From Epicoccum nigrum (lineage: Eukaryota; Ascomycota; Dothideomycetes; Pleosporales; Didymellaceae), in NCBI GenBank assembly GCA_002116315.1, contig KZ107842.1, positions 1,030,239 through 1,094,238 on the forward strand: a DNA stretch of 64,000 nucleotides, given 5' to 3'. Positions 42,856 to 53,890 of this stretch are shown here, piece after piece. Position 1 is the first letter of the stretch. Each line of letters begins with the position of its first letter. Below the pieces are notes generated by a model. That model was not told the origin of the DNA. It did no database searches and worked only from the letters and a program-made list of their open reading frames with translations. A program made the position numbers and the translations under genes.

Positions 42856-45449
42856 CCCAGATGGGCTGGAACTGCCAAGCTGCATGGCTCGTGTGCTAGT
42901 CACGTGATCTGGACCTGGCCGTCGAGTGTTAGCGTATCTGACCTCATTGGTAGGGATTGGTCACAGCATACACAGGAACTTCGGCTTGAAATCACGGTGT
43001 GAGTCCAAAGGCGAACAAAAATGCTACTGGTCGACGGCGGTAGTGCTGCTGAAAAGACAAATTCGCTAAGCAAGAGTGAGATTCTGGCTGATGATGATCA
43101 AGCGCTGTGAATTGAGGTTCAGCACGGAGTATGTAGTCGATGGTGGACAGTATGCGCTAGTGGAGTAGAGTGATATGGGGGCCCATTTACTTGCTCTCCT
43201 TGACTACTCGATTGACCATGTCACATGTATGCCAAGGCTCGGTCCTCCGGGTACTTGGCCACGTCATCACAGTAGATAGCTCACTAGGACTACATATCAC
43301 ATCACAGATCACACACTGTTCCTGTTCTCTTTCTGTGACACCAGACAGTATTTCTGAACCCCTTGATCCTCTGCCCAATAGGTTCGATGCGGGATCGTGC
43401 TTGCAGTCGGTCTACTATCGCTCTCAGTCACAAGTGAAATCCACTGAACCAGGCTGTGCATACAATTTGCCTGCGCACCCTCCGTGTGGCTGCGCAGCTT
43501 AGCTCTTGTGCGTCATTTGGCGCTCCCTACCAAGAATCACTTAGATAGGCATTGTCTTCGTCACCCTGGCTGGTAGCCTTGCGCTCCACAGGCACTTCTA
43601 CTCCGCCGTCTTGGACACCTCTATACACTGGTATTATAGAGCGAGACACCGCTTGAAGACGAACCTGAACTCGCCATCTAGATACCGCAAATCGGTGGAA
43701 ATCACCCAATTTATCCCAATCGAGAGGCGGCTTGATTGGACAGCAGAGGATCTTACTGCCATCTCGCACTTACGAGAACACGAAAGCTCAGAAACACACT
43801 CTTTGCTCTTCGTTTATAGCTTTCGCTTAGCATTTTACCTATTAAAAAGGAGTGCTTTTAGACCTCCTTACCTAGCGCTTTAATTTAGCACTAAGAACCT
43901 CTACCTCTGAGCAAAACTCACAATTGGAACAGTATGGGTGAATTTTCACCAATTTCTGCGGTAACTGTCCAGCGGCTCTGATCGTCAGCCTGAGCCGTAG
44001 GATAGGACCGGTTTGTTGCCCCGATGAAAGGCGCGAAACGCTCGAAGACTCTACAGCACCCAGTCACCACCGACCGCCCTCCGAGCATACTGCAAGATCG
44101 AGTAGGGATAACACAAGCTTAGGCTTTGGTTGGCGTATAGCACGTAGTTGTGGAGCCTAGAGAAAGAAGACATATTATTAAGTGTAATCTTGCATCGCTT
44201 CTTGTAGCTCAGATCCTTCACGAGGCCTCGGCAGGCGGTCGTCCTGCATTTAGAAGTCGAAGTCGCTGACGAAATGAAGAAGTTACCTTATCTTATTTCT
44301 CGTGGGACTTGATACTGCAGAACAGGAATAGGATAAAGCTGAATCTCACAATCCCTCAATCATCCTTTAATTTATCAACAGGTCGCCGAAATAAAGTCTT
44401 AGAACTGTGTTGGTGAATTCTGTAAGAATGCACAAGCCGAATGTCATTTGCGACTTACAAGCGCATGGCTGTCTTCCCAACACCAATTTCGACCACGCAA
44501 ACGCAGAAGCAAGAAGACCGTTCAGAGAATTGGGGATTGGAGGCCTTCGCGTTATGTTCTTCGTCTATTTCTGTGATACATCTGTTGCACACTGGTAAAC
44601 CGTAGTGAAGTAGAGGAGGTCACTTGGAGATATCTCGGATTTTCGACTTGCATAGGCAATGGTTCAGCCTGCTGACATGATTGACAACTCAATATGCATG
44701 AAGCCACCCGCTACTCTGCCACATAGAAAGTACGAATGAGCTCGTCTCGATTGACCGATCTTCAACATGTCAGCCGTTTCCACCTCCCATACTAATTACT
44801 ACTGCAACAACAAACTTGTATTGACAACATAGCAGATAGGACAAAATTTGGTGATCTGCTTATATTTGAGAAGTTTGCGACGTCCATGAGTCATATTTGC
44901 ACGTGTGGTGATTAGTAATATTGAGGAGTATATACGGTGATGGCTATGTCAATTGGGGCGCGATCGGTAAATTGAAACGAGCTCCTTCTTAGGCCATGTA
45001 ACTTCTTACGTGCACACTTTGTATGAGTTCAAGTAGGTCCAAGATGCTACTGCATCACTTCCAACCTGTCGATATGCAAGACAATATGATAGTGATGCTC
45101 TTGCTATTTACTTGCGTCCCCTGTCCTTGTCTAAGAGATCTGTCGACCCATCTGCTTTTCCTGGTGTAAACGTCCTGGCTCAGTATGCTAGGCTACCTAG
45201 GCGTGCGTCGTGGGGGCATTCTGCTTTGTCGGCATTTTGGTGATGTATGAGCTCAGAGAAGAATAGCAATATTTACATACTATGAAAGACCGGTAACATC
45301 ATTAACAAGCGTGTGATTTAGTAAATGGAAGCTTGGCGCAGCACATGTAGTGATCTATTAAAGTATGTGATATTCTCGTGCGCCGAGCCTGAACATCCTC
45401 CTCCATCTGTCCTCTCATAGCCCCAGATTAATAGAAGTTATTGCAGCAC
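42856..45449. other. Gene-poor stretch
   Basis: No supported gene in 2.6 kb. TCACGTGA lies at 42,900-42,907 upstream of copy B. The segment 44,050-44,245 is a diverged copy of 42,085-42,280. Short frames near 43,170 and 43,611 have no family resemblance. Confidence 0.45.
44050..44245. repeat. Diverged copy of 42,085-42,280
   Basis: The two segments share ordered blocks: ACTGCAARATCGA, a GCTTRKGYTYTG-like block, GTATA-CGC/GCACG, GAAAGAA-GACA, AGTGTAATC or GCTGTAATC, ATCGCTT or CGCTTTTCGCTT, and GRGGCCTCGG or GGAGCCTCGG. Spacing is about 1,965 bp, close to the 2,040-bp spacing of the two small membrane-protein genes, so both probably belong to one old tandem duplication. Confidence 0.5.
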
Positions 45450-46019
45450 TCAGCAGCCCCCAACAGTAGCCTCCTCGCAGCTCCCCACACTCGTAGTCAA
45501 CTCCTGCTTCACCTTAACAGGAAGCTCTCCACCACGGAACGCCCAGTTACAAGCACCCCCGGCGCCACACCTAACCTTCCAACCGCTCTCCTCATTGAAA
45601 GCCTGCTCGCCCTCAAACACACGAACATACTGCTGCTGGAAAATAGTCACCTCCCTAGTCTCCTTGATATCAGCCTTTAAATCGCCCTGATCCGTCCCAG
45701 ACAGCGTAGCAGTGAAGTTGCCGTACGCGGAGTTCTCGCCAACAGTGGTGCATAGCGTCTCGACGCCGAAGGGGGGCGAGCCAGACTGTTCCCAGGTCCA
45801 GGCACAATCCGCCTCGAAGGAAGGGAGTACGGCGTAGCCTCTGGGGACGCGTTGGAGGCGGATGGTGTTTGGCTGCTTGATGGTGATGTCCAGCGCTCTC
45901 CTGGCACTGCTGGCGGCTGTGATCTCCCACGGGGCGAATTCGGTGGTGACTTGGCGGGCGTCGAGGGCTGGGGCAGCTGAGGCGAGGCCTGCGAGTAGGA
46001 AGAGGGTGGTGAAGAGCAT
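45450..46019 (-). CDS. Secreted six-cysteine protein, effector-like (189 aa)
   Basis: Start ATG 46019 gives a clear signal peptide (MLFTTLFLLAGLASAAPA), followed by LDARQ, a possible dibasic-like processing region. The mature part has six cysteines (ADCAWTW, TLCTTV, RCGAGGACNW, GSCEE and the C-terminal GGC), enough for three disulfides. It is beta-strand-rich by appearance, with one N-glycosylation motif (NFT). No membrane helix or GPI tail. There is no enzymatic motif. The size, cysteine count and gene-poor setting fit an extracellular or host-interaction protein, but that is inference. An ATG at 46166 in the same frame would add 49 residues before the signal peptide and is unlikely. I do not recognise a named family. 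Confidence 0.78.
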   Translation of the reverse strand: MLFTTLFLLAGLASAAPALDARQVTTEFAPWEITAASSARRALDITIKQPNTIRLQRVPRGYAVLPSFEADCAWTWEQSGSPPFGVETLCTTVGENSAYGNFTATLSGTDQGDLKADIKETREVTIFQQQYVRVFEGEQAFNEESGWKVRCGAGGACNWAFRGGELPVKVKQELTTSVGSCEEATVGGC

Positions 46020-47529
46020 ATTGAGATTATGAAGACAGCCCTTGTCTGTGTGTTTTGTGGAGACTGTGCTGACCGCGGTGCGAAGCTTGGGTGTGATGGT
46101 AGAGTAAAGACAGTGTTGCTTCGACGTTATATACTTGAGTACCTCGAGTGCAAGGCTGACGATCATTCGAACGTATGCCTATGTTTAGAGCGTAATTCAC
46201 CTCCACTAATGCAGCAATTTCTGGGCGCATGAGATGTGGGGTGCATATCTTGTTGAAGCTCCATGCAACTCACGTACCTGAACCAACCGCAGTGATATCT
46301 GACAGCCACAGCACGCCTGGACTCTACATGTGGCAGTATTGTTCCGCGTACACGCCTCAGTATGCTTGCAATTGACCGCTGAGGCTAAGGCACCCAGACG
46401 GAACACGAACTTTGACATCGTTTTGCCCCTGCTGTGTACATCCCTGCCGATTAATCAGCGCATGTCAGCATTACTTTGCCTCCATTTACGAAGTCACCTC
46501 GCGTATCTTTCAGCTTGAATATCCAATTGGGGAGGTATGGTGTGCAATCAGCATCTTTCTGCCGTCAAGATAGCCCGAGACTGGATACTACTGTAGGATA
46601 CATCGGGTGGCGACACGAGGAAGAAAAACATACGCCAAGAAGGTAAGACGAGATGTGGAGACATTAGTGTGAAGGCAGGATACCCAAATGAGTTTGACAA
46701 GATCGATGGACTAGTGCGTGTAACCATAAAGTCATAAGAGTCTGGAGGGTCCACGATTATGCAACAGAACATAGTCCTCTATCCTTTCTTGAAAAGTGAT
46801 CGAGTTCGGGATCGTGACTCAAATCGCACCGACTCTGATGTGATAAGAGAGAAGTACAACGCAAGTAAGATCGTGACCAAGTCATGGAAACTGTCCCGAC
46901 TTACTACTACTACTACCACTATGCAGATCTTGTACATACGCTTACATTTCGGTGGCTGCATAACCTGCAAATGCTCTCTCTGAAGCACTAGAACCACTCG
47001 CGACTGGTCAAAGCATGCTAGAGCGTTACTTCATCTGAGCAGAAGAGAGGAACGACACGTGAGCAGGACCCTTGAACAAGGGCCCGCCAACAAGCAGAAG
47101 CGTAACCACCGAAGTTGCAATCGAGCAGTAATAAACGTGTAGAGGGACTTGTGTAGCGCCCAAGTTGTCAAGCTCGACGAGCTACGAATCAGTGTAAGTC
47201 TCGTGAGGGTGGAGTGATCAGGCAAAGAGAAAAGGGTCGGCATGGGCCAAGTTCGATTGAGGCGAGCCGCAGCAGCCCAAAATGCTCGCGTGCATGAGAG
47301 CCGCACATGCGCCTTTCTACCAATGGAAGAACAACCACAACGCCGTTTGCCAAAACAAAACCAGACCAAAGTCTATAGCGCTACCTCCCGTAGCTTTTTT
47401 GACACTCGCTGTGTGTATAAAACGACAAGATGGGACTCGGAGGTCCAGATGGACTGTGCTCTTTAACTCCACTTTTGGCGCCTGCGCGCAGTTTGTGCAT
47501 TGCTGCGCTTGCAGACACCTAAGCATCTT
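46020..47529. other. Intergenic
   Basis: No supported gene. A short ACT/ACC microsatellite (TACTACTACTACCACTA) lies near 46,903-46,920. Frames at 47,242-47,719 are shadows of the Nudix gene or chance. Confidence 0.45.
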
Positions 47530-48122
47530 CTACCGGTGCATGGTGCACCTGTCGAGTGCGTCAAGCAGCTCAGGCCTTGGCGCCAGAGCCTCGCGTGCCT
47601 GGCTGTATGTGAACCACTGCCTTGACCGCTTGTGCATCTCGGGCCATTGCGTCTCCTGCTTCTCGACGACGGCCTCGAAGAAGTGGTACGAGGCTTTCGG
47701 TGCGGTGGTAGTAAGCTGATCGGCTCTCCGCTTCTCGGAGATCATGCCAAGATCGTAGCTGATTTTGCACACGATGCCAGCCTCTTCCCAGGCCTCTCGT
47801 TTGGCGGCATCTTGGGCGGTTGCTTCGTCGGTCTCCCAGCCGCCCTTGGGAAGGACCCAGCCGCCTCGTCGCGTGGACTGGATAAGGAGCACATAGTACT
47901 TGTCGGCGGAAAGCGGAACCACGCCCGCGACTAGTCGTTCGCCCTGAGAACCGTACCCTGAAGATGGAATCAGCACAGAATCGCTGCAAACGGCGCTCCT
48001 GAAACAAGTTTCAAGCTCGACAACGAGCTTGCGAACGATGTTACAGAGGTCTCGTGAGCACACTTACGCTGGTTCACGCGACCAGTGCGCGACTGCATAG
48101 GCAGCTGCTGAGTGGCAGCCAT
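47530..48122 (-). CDS. Nudix hydrolase, diphosphoinositol-polyphosphate phosphohydrolase-like
   Basis: Cytosolic or nuclear Nudix enzyme, 160 residues, similar in layout to Aps1/Ddp1, which remove phosphate from diphosphoinositol polyphosphates and split Ap5A/Ap6A. Exons are 48122-48068 and 47957-47530 (110-nt intron, GTAAGT...CTTCAG), joined at NQ|R-YGSQGERLVAG. The Nudix box GGWETDEATAQDAAKREAWEEAGI fits Gx5Ex7REUxEExGU exactly. It is preceded by WVLPKGG, a hallmark of the DIPP group. Later pieces are SYHFFEAVVEKQETQWPE and RSRQWFTYSQAREAL. Substrate preference cannot be read directly. Divergent from ATE1, with about 1.5 kb between. Confidence 0.9.
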
Positions 48123-49692
48123 AACAAGCGATCAAGAAAAGTGGCAGCGGAAGGGAAATGGCAGCGCTGCGGACCGGCGTGTTGCTCACGACACCAGCGG
48201 AATCTCGAAAGAAGGGGCTTGGTCGGAGGGGCAAGGGCGCACTATGGCGGTGAAAAGATGCCGAGCAAACGGCGAGGGCGGAGGGCGAGCGTAGCAGTAG
48301 GGAGGTACTAGGCAAGCGTGAATGGGGAGGATGGTAGTGACAGCGTGGTGGGGCAACGGTTGCTCAGTCCCGGGGGGAACGGGGCGGAGGATGTTGAAGA
48401 ACCCTGGGAGTAGTAAAAGAGGCCATGGTGATGTTTTTATTAGACAGGTGGAGTGGGAGACTAGGTGCTCGACCGCATAGAAATTCGAGCGCTGCCGCCA
48501 AGCAAGCGAACCACCGCCCGCTGGACCCCGGGGACAGCTGCATGGCGGCGGGCGCATGCAAAATCTTGCAGGTTGCTTCTCTCGGGATTGGGGCAGGGCA
48601 ACTGCAGAGTGAAGCGTCTGCCTATGACGTCGGGCGAGGCAGCATCACGGGGGCCGTTGCACGCCTTTCAGTGGGCGCCGCCATGTTTGCGCGTGCTATA
48701 TGCTACAGGCACCTTCATCGCCCATAAGGCCTGCAGCACCCACCGCTGTGCTCCGTGGATTTACGAGCGTGCCAGCAGGCAGCCCGGCTCAGCAGTGGCG
48801 AGCCCACTGCGCCAGGCGAGCAGTTGATCCCGCTGTTCTGACAGGTCGGCGCTGCCAGGGGAGCTATTATCCATACCTACATATAACGGCTACCGTTGCT
48901 CTTCACCGCACAAGCTGTCTTGTTCCGCCTGCACGCCAATTGCGCTCCGACCTGCCCCCACTGAACGCTTGACCAAATCCCACGCTTACGCCCCTTCCTG
49001 CAGCCCGGCGGAGGCCAGCTTTCGGATGGCCCTCTCGTGCGTGCAGCCATTCGGTAGGTCTGCTCCAACCATTCTCCTGGATTTTGCCCGTGCTTGTCTG
49101 GCTGGATATGGCAGCACACAGAGACGTCCTCCACGTCTTGCCTGCTGTACTCTCGACAGCTTCATCCCTGGTCCCACGACTACAGCTGCTGATGCTTTTT
49201 TCCAGGCTACAGTAGCGAGTCCTGCGGATACTGCAAAGATGCATCGAGTGGCCAAAGGAGGCCCAATTCTCGTACGTGGAATCTCGATTCATCTCCCATT
49301 TAGTCACCCAATGTCACGCGTGCATGGGGCAGTCTGAGCGGTCAGCCCGTCAGAATACTCAACATTGGCGAATGGTTACAGGCGCGGCACTTGCTGCCTC
49401 TTCAATTGTTGTTCCGTTAAGGTTAACCCTTCACGTGTGCGCATTGCATCCCCGCGGTACTTGAAACGAGTCAGTCCCACTGGTGCATGGTCCACCACCT
49501 GCACCGCCGAGCTTCATCTTCATCTTTCTGCCCGCCTCAAATGCGCGGGAAATGATGATGAAACAGTACTGGACGGGTCCTACATGACCTGCCCTTTCCA
49601 GCTGCCACGTCACGGACTCCTTTCTATTGCCTGCGATGACTGCACGGAGAAAATCGGAAGAACTTTAGTACTGACTATCTTTACATAATCAG
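48123..49692. promoter_or_regulatory. Intergenic and unresolved 5' region of ATE1
   Basis: Contains the promoters of the Nudix gene (minus) and ATE1 (plus). The first coding exon of ATE1 must lie in the right part, but I could not place it. Long GC-rich open frames on both strands show no family resemblance. Confidence 0.4.
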
Positions 49693-51093
49693 GAGCCAGC
49701 TACTACTTCTCGTCAAAAAGCTTGTCAGTAGATGTCTACCAAGCCTTGGTGGATCGAGGGTGGAGAAGGTCAGGCACCATCTTCTACAAGCCTGACGTTC
49801 TACGCCATTGCTGTCCACACTACACGATCCGGTAAGCTGGGAATGCAGAGGCGCTTAAATGGCGACTGATGTGGCATAGCCTGCCTGCAGCTGAGTTGAA
49901 GCCATCGAAAGACCAGCGCCGAACAGTCAACAAATGGAATGACTTTGTTCTGGGTGACGACTACAAGAAGGGTGCCGCAAAGCTACATCCCGTGTCGAAA
50001 GAGTATGTGCGTACTCCTATGTGGCCGCAGCGCCGGACTGACTCTAGTCAGAGAGAAAGCACGACTCAAGAATGGGTTTGACCTTCTGCAAGAGATTCGT
50101 CGAGCTGATATCGACAATGTGAAGCGACCGCCAGAGCCTGCACATCGTTTCGAGGTGACTCTAGAACCGGCTGGCTTTACAGTCGAGAAGTTTGAACTTT
50201 TTCGTGATTACCAGTCTCATGTCCACAAGGAAAAGCCTAGCGAGATCTCTCAGTCTGGATTTAAACGTTTCTTGTGCACATCTCCTCTGCAACAAACTTC
50301 TCGACAAGTCGACGGCAAGTCTCAGCAACTCGGTTCTTTCCATCAGTGTTACAGACTGGATGGCAGACTGATTGCTATGGGTGTATTGGACCTGCTTCCA
50401 CACTGTGTCAGTGGAGTGTACATGCTGTACCACTCCGACTACGAGAAGTGGCAGTTTGGCAAACTGAGTGCTTTGAGAGAAGCTGCTCTCGCGATTGAAG
50501 GCGGCTACCAGTACTATTACATGGGTTACTACATCCACAGTTGTACGAAGATGCGATACAAGGGTGACTACAAGCCCCAATACGTTCTGGATCCAGAGTC
50601 GTATGACTGGGATCCCTTGGATGGTGAATTGAAAAGCTTGTTGGACAAGAAGACATACGTCTCACTGTCCGGAGAACGCGCTAGAAAGGGCTTTGCGATT
50701 TCTGCGACTTCGGAAGGCGGCGTAGATATGACTTCCAGCGACGATGATCGAGCAAGATGGCCACTGCCCACGGCGGCGGAAGCTGGTGAAGCTGTCCGAG
50801 ATGGAATGTCACTGTTTGACCTGAAAATTCCAGGTGTGATGACCGTGGAAGAGATGGAGAGTACCCTAGATCTCGGGTCAACACCAATTCGAGTGAGAGG
50901 CCAACTGGCTTTGGCCAAAGTAAGCACGCATACCTCTTCTGAGTCGCAATACATTCTGACGGAGCCATAGCATCTCGTATCGTGGGAAGATGGAGATATA
51001 CGTCAGCCCCACTCGATCAAGGGCATCATTGGTGAGCTCGTAGCATGTCTGGGACCTGAAGCTGCATCGCAGATTGTGGTCGAGTTGGGCTGA
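49693..51093 (+). CDS. ate1: Arginyl-tRNA-protein transferase (5' exon unresolved)
   Basis: Transfers arginine from Arg-tRNA to N-terminal Asp, Glu or oxidised Cys, marking proteins for the N-degron (N-end rule) pathway. Recognised exons: 49693-49831, 49880-50002, 50052-50919 and 50971-51093, about 417 residues, all phases consistent. N-terminal domain: ALVDRGWRRSGTIFYKPD, then HCCPHYTIRL with the paired cysteines, then LKPSKDQRR. C-terminal GNAT-like domain: GSFHQCYRLDGRLIAMGVLD, LPHCVSGVYMLYHSDYEKW, SALREAALA, YYYMGYYIHSCTKMRYKGDY and YVLDPESYDWDP. The exon that should carry the start codon and the CGYC cysteine pair is not evident. The first listed exon begins with 2 nt of a split codon after a CAG acceptor at 49692. 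A CDDC is encoded at 49632-49643 but not in a splice-compatible way. Confidence 0.88.
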
Positions 51094-51355
51094 TCGTCTT
51101 GCTCAGGGAGAGTAGCCTTGTGAGGTGTATGAGAAGAAAATCAGTTAAAAACTTTGAATGTCTACAAGTCACTCAGACATGTTCACCATATGCTCGGTAC
51201 TAGCACACTAATACACCAATTCATACACCATTTACGACCAATGATATTAGTGCAGGCTAACCGTTCCTGATGACGTACCGAGGCTCTTTGCCAAGGAGAC
51301 AACAAACCACAAAAAGTCGCATGAGCTACCAACGACATTGCAAGAATCAGCGACA

Positions 51356-52404
51356 ATGTCTTCATCGCCTCTCACTCTCGTAGTGCGTCCGCGTGGTATG
51401 TGTCTCTACTCCACAGCTCAATTGAGCTTGTATTGGTCCTAATATGCCCTCATTGCGAGGCTGACAACCCCACCAGGCCGCCCAATTAAGGGCCTCCCCG
51501 AATCCATTACCGTCGATTCTGATGCGCCTGCGTCTGAGATCTTCCGCAAGGTTGCGAGTGTCTCGAAGTTCTCGATACACCGATTGAGGATCACAAAGGG
51601 CAGCGATGGATCGGCTGTCCCCAATGGCGCAGGAGTCACAGTCCACGAGACCGGCTTGAGGAACAAAAGCGCTATTGATGTCAAGGATCTCGGTATGTAG
51701 CCTCTCTTGGTCGGAAGATTCACAGCTGACCAGCCTATCTAGGTGCCCAGATCTCCTGGCGAACTGTCTTCATCGTCGAATATCTCGGCCCCCTTCTCAT
51801 CCACCCCCTCATGTACCTGGCCCGCCCATACATCTACGGCACCAATGCACCCGCTACGCAGTTGCAGAAGCTTACACTTCTCATGTGTGTATTGCACTTC
51901 GCCAAGCGAGAGTTCGAGACTCTCTTTGTGCATCGCTTCTCCTCCGCGACAATGCCAGCAAGCAACATCGTCAAGAACAGTGGCTACTACTGGGTTTTGT
52001 CCGGTTTCAACCTGGCATACTGGTCATACGGACCCAACAGTCCTGCTGCCCGAGCATCCAACCCTCTCATCACGTACATTGGCGTAGCTTTGTTTGTGAT
52101 TGGTGAAATCTGCAACTACAGCAATCACTTGACTCTCAAGAACCTGCGCCGTCCGGGCAGCACCGACCGAGGCATCCCACAAGGTCTGGGCTTCAATCTT
52201 GTGACATGTCCTAACTACATGTTTGAGGCAATTGCATGGATTGGTGTTGCCCTTGTCAACCGAAGTCTCAGCACAATCATCTTTATTATTGTTGCTGTGG
52301 GTCAGATGGGTGTTTGGGCATGGAAGAAGGAGAGGAGGTACCGCAAGGAGTTCGGCGACAAGTACAAGCGCAAGCGATATGCCATTCTGCCTGGCATCTG
52401 GTAA
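51356..52404 (+). CDS. tsc13: Very-long-chain trans-2-enoyl-CoA reductase (TSC13)
   Basis: Endoplasmic-reticulum enzyme for the last step of the fatty acid elongation cycle, making very-long-chain acyl-CoA for sphingolipids. 305 residues; exons 51356-51395, 51477-51692 and 51743-52404, both introns phase 1. The N-terminus (RPIKGLPESITVDSDAPASEIFRKVASVSKFSIHRLRITKG) is the ubiquitin-like domain of the family. The C-terminal steroid-reductase-like domain has several membrane helices, with LHFAKREFETLFVHRFS, NSGYYWVLSGFN, and the conserved GFNLVTCPNYMFEAIAWIG. The C-terminus (YRKEFGDKYKRKRYAILPGIW) is typical, including basic residues near the end. Length is normal. Transcribed in the same direction as ATE1, 262 bp downstream of its stop. 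Confidence 0.95.
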
Positions 52405-53890
52405 AAACACCCATGTTCGGCCGAGGACCAGGCTTGGAGCATGATGCAGGGGTTTCAGGGTGCCTGACGAGGCGGAAGATACAACCTTGCCACGGCCGGA
52501 CGCCGAGCACTATGCAAGATTGATGATAGCCAGGAGCACTTTTAAGTCTGATTGATGGGTGTTAGGCAACTAGGACTGTCTTTCAGATGACTACACTGTC
52601 TATTAGACGCTTTCTGCTTGTTCCTAGTTGAATCTTTCGACGTGGAAAGTGTCTGGTCAGAGCTGGAAGGTGCTATAGGCTATGTAGCGATTAGGTGCGC
52701 AGTCAATGGAGAAAGTGACGAGTAGAGCGGCTGCCTTGTGTGATAAGGCGACCATCGTCGGTCAGGCCAAGCGAGGCTTACCCCAGAACACTATTGTTGT
52801 ACATAGTAGATACCTGGGCCGTCAGCATCGGCACAATTGAGGACATTCCTTGACCAACGACGTATCACCCTCCCCACGGAAGCTCCCGCCTGTCGTTACT
52901 GCAATGAGACAATTGCTCACATTATTATCCACAGTGACCTATGAACTCATTTATTGCTTTTGATTGAGAAACACAGTTTAGCAGCATGCACCAGGCACTG
53001 TCACCTGTCCACGGCGCCTTCCTCGCGGGCAGGCCGTGAGTCCCTGCTTCCTAGCGTGGTCCCCACTTGCCCCTCATTGCCGTTCCAACATCCAGGTGCC
53101 AGGACGACAGCCCGCAGATTGGCCAATCCTTGATTGAAACGACATCATGATTTAGGCATTTTTACCCAACCAGACGTATCAAAAGGATCTGACCTGCTGC
53201 ATGCCTGCAACCTTCCTCAAGGCAATCGGTTGCCTTTGCCAGCCTTGGACCCCACAACAGGCGCGGGCCAGCCGATCTGTTCTCATTCGAGGTGCATGCC
53301 CTGACAATTCCATCGTTTTCATTGGTGCACTAATGGGTTTGGCGGACCGTGGCGCTCCACGTTCAGCGCAAAAGGCTGAGCTGGTCGAGTGCGGCTGAGA
53401 CCGCAGACTTCTGCTTTTGGCCCCACGGCCGATGAAAACGTCAGCCTGAAGGGATGCAAAAGACACTATTATCGGCCTCTGCTCTTGCAGGAGGACTGCA
53501 AAGCCATTTAAGAGGCTGCCTTGTCGGACATTGTGGGAGCCGTACTCGTAATTGGGCACACACCACTGTACTTCCAGTACCACACTAGTCTTTGACCCCG
53601 GACCGAAAACTTATATATTACCTTCACTGCTATATTTCACCTTCACTGCTCGTGTGCTACACGACGTTCACTCTGCAGAAGACACATATACCAAACACCC
53701 ATCGCTTCTTATTCCCGAGGTAGAGATTGCACAATACCTTGCCCCTTACGCTATCATATCATAGTTGCGAGTGTCTTTCAATAGATGTAAGTCAACTCGC
53801 TTGCTTGTTCTTAACTGAAGCCGCCGCGCTTCGCATACACAACAGTCACGGCTGCTGATACTCACGAAACAGCATCGTCAACCAAGTAAC
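52405..53890. other. Intergenic, promoter and 5' leader of the ppo gene
   Basis: No supported gene in the left part. A TATA-like TTATATATTA lies at 53611-53620. A likely intron in the 5' leader is described separately. The frame at 53552-53764 is probably part of the leader. Confidence 0.5.
53787..53872 (+). other. Probable 5'-UTR intron of the ppo gene
   Basis: GTAAGT donor at 53787, CTTAACT or GCTGATA as possible branch sites, and acceptor CGAAACAG ending at 53872, 18 nt before the ATG. All signals match local coding introns. Without transcript data this remains a prediction. Confidence 0.45.

Noticed and set aside
48054..49337. Cluster of GC-rich open frames on both strands
   Set aside because: Promoter region between the Nudix and ATE1 genes; none of the frames resembles a known protein or the missing ATE1 first exon.
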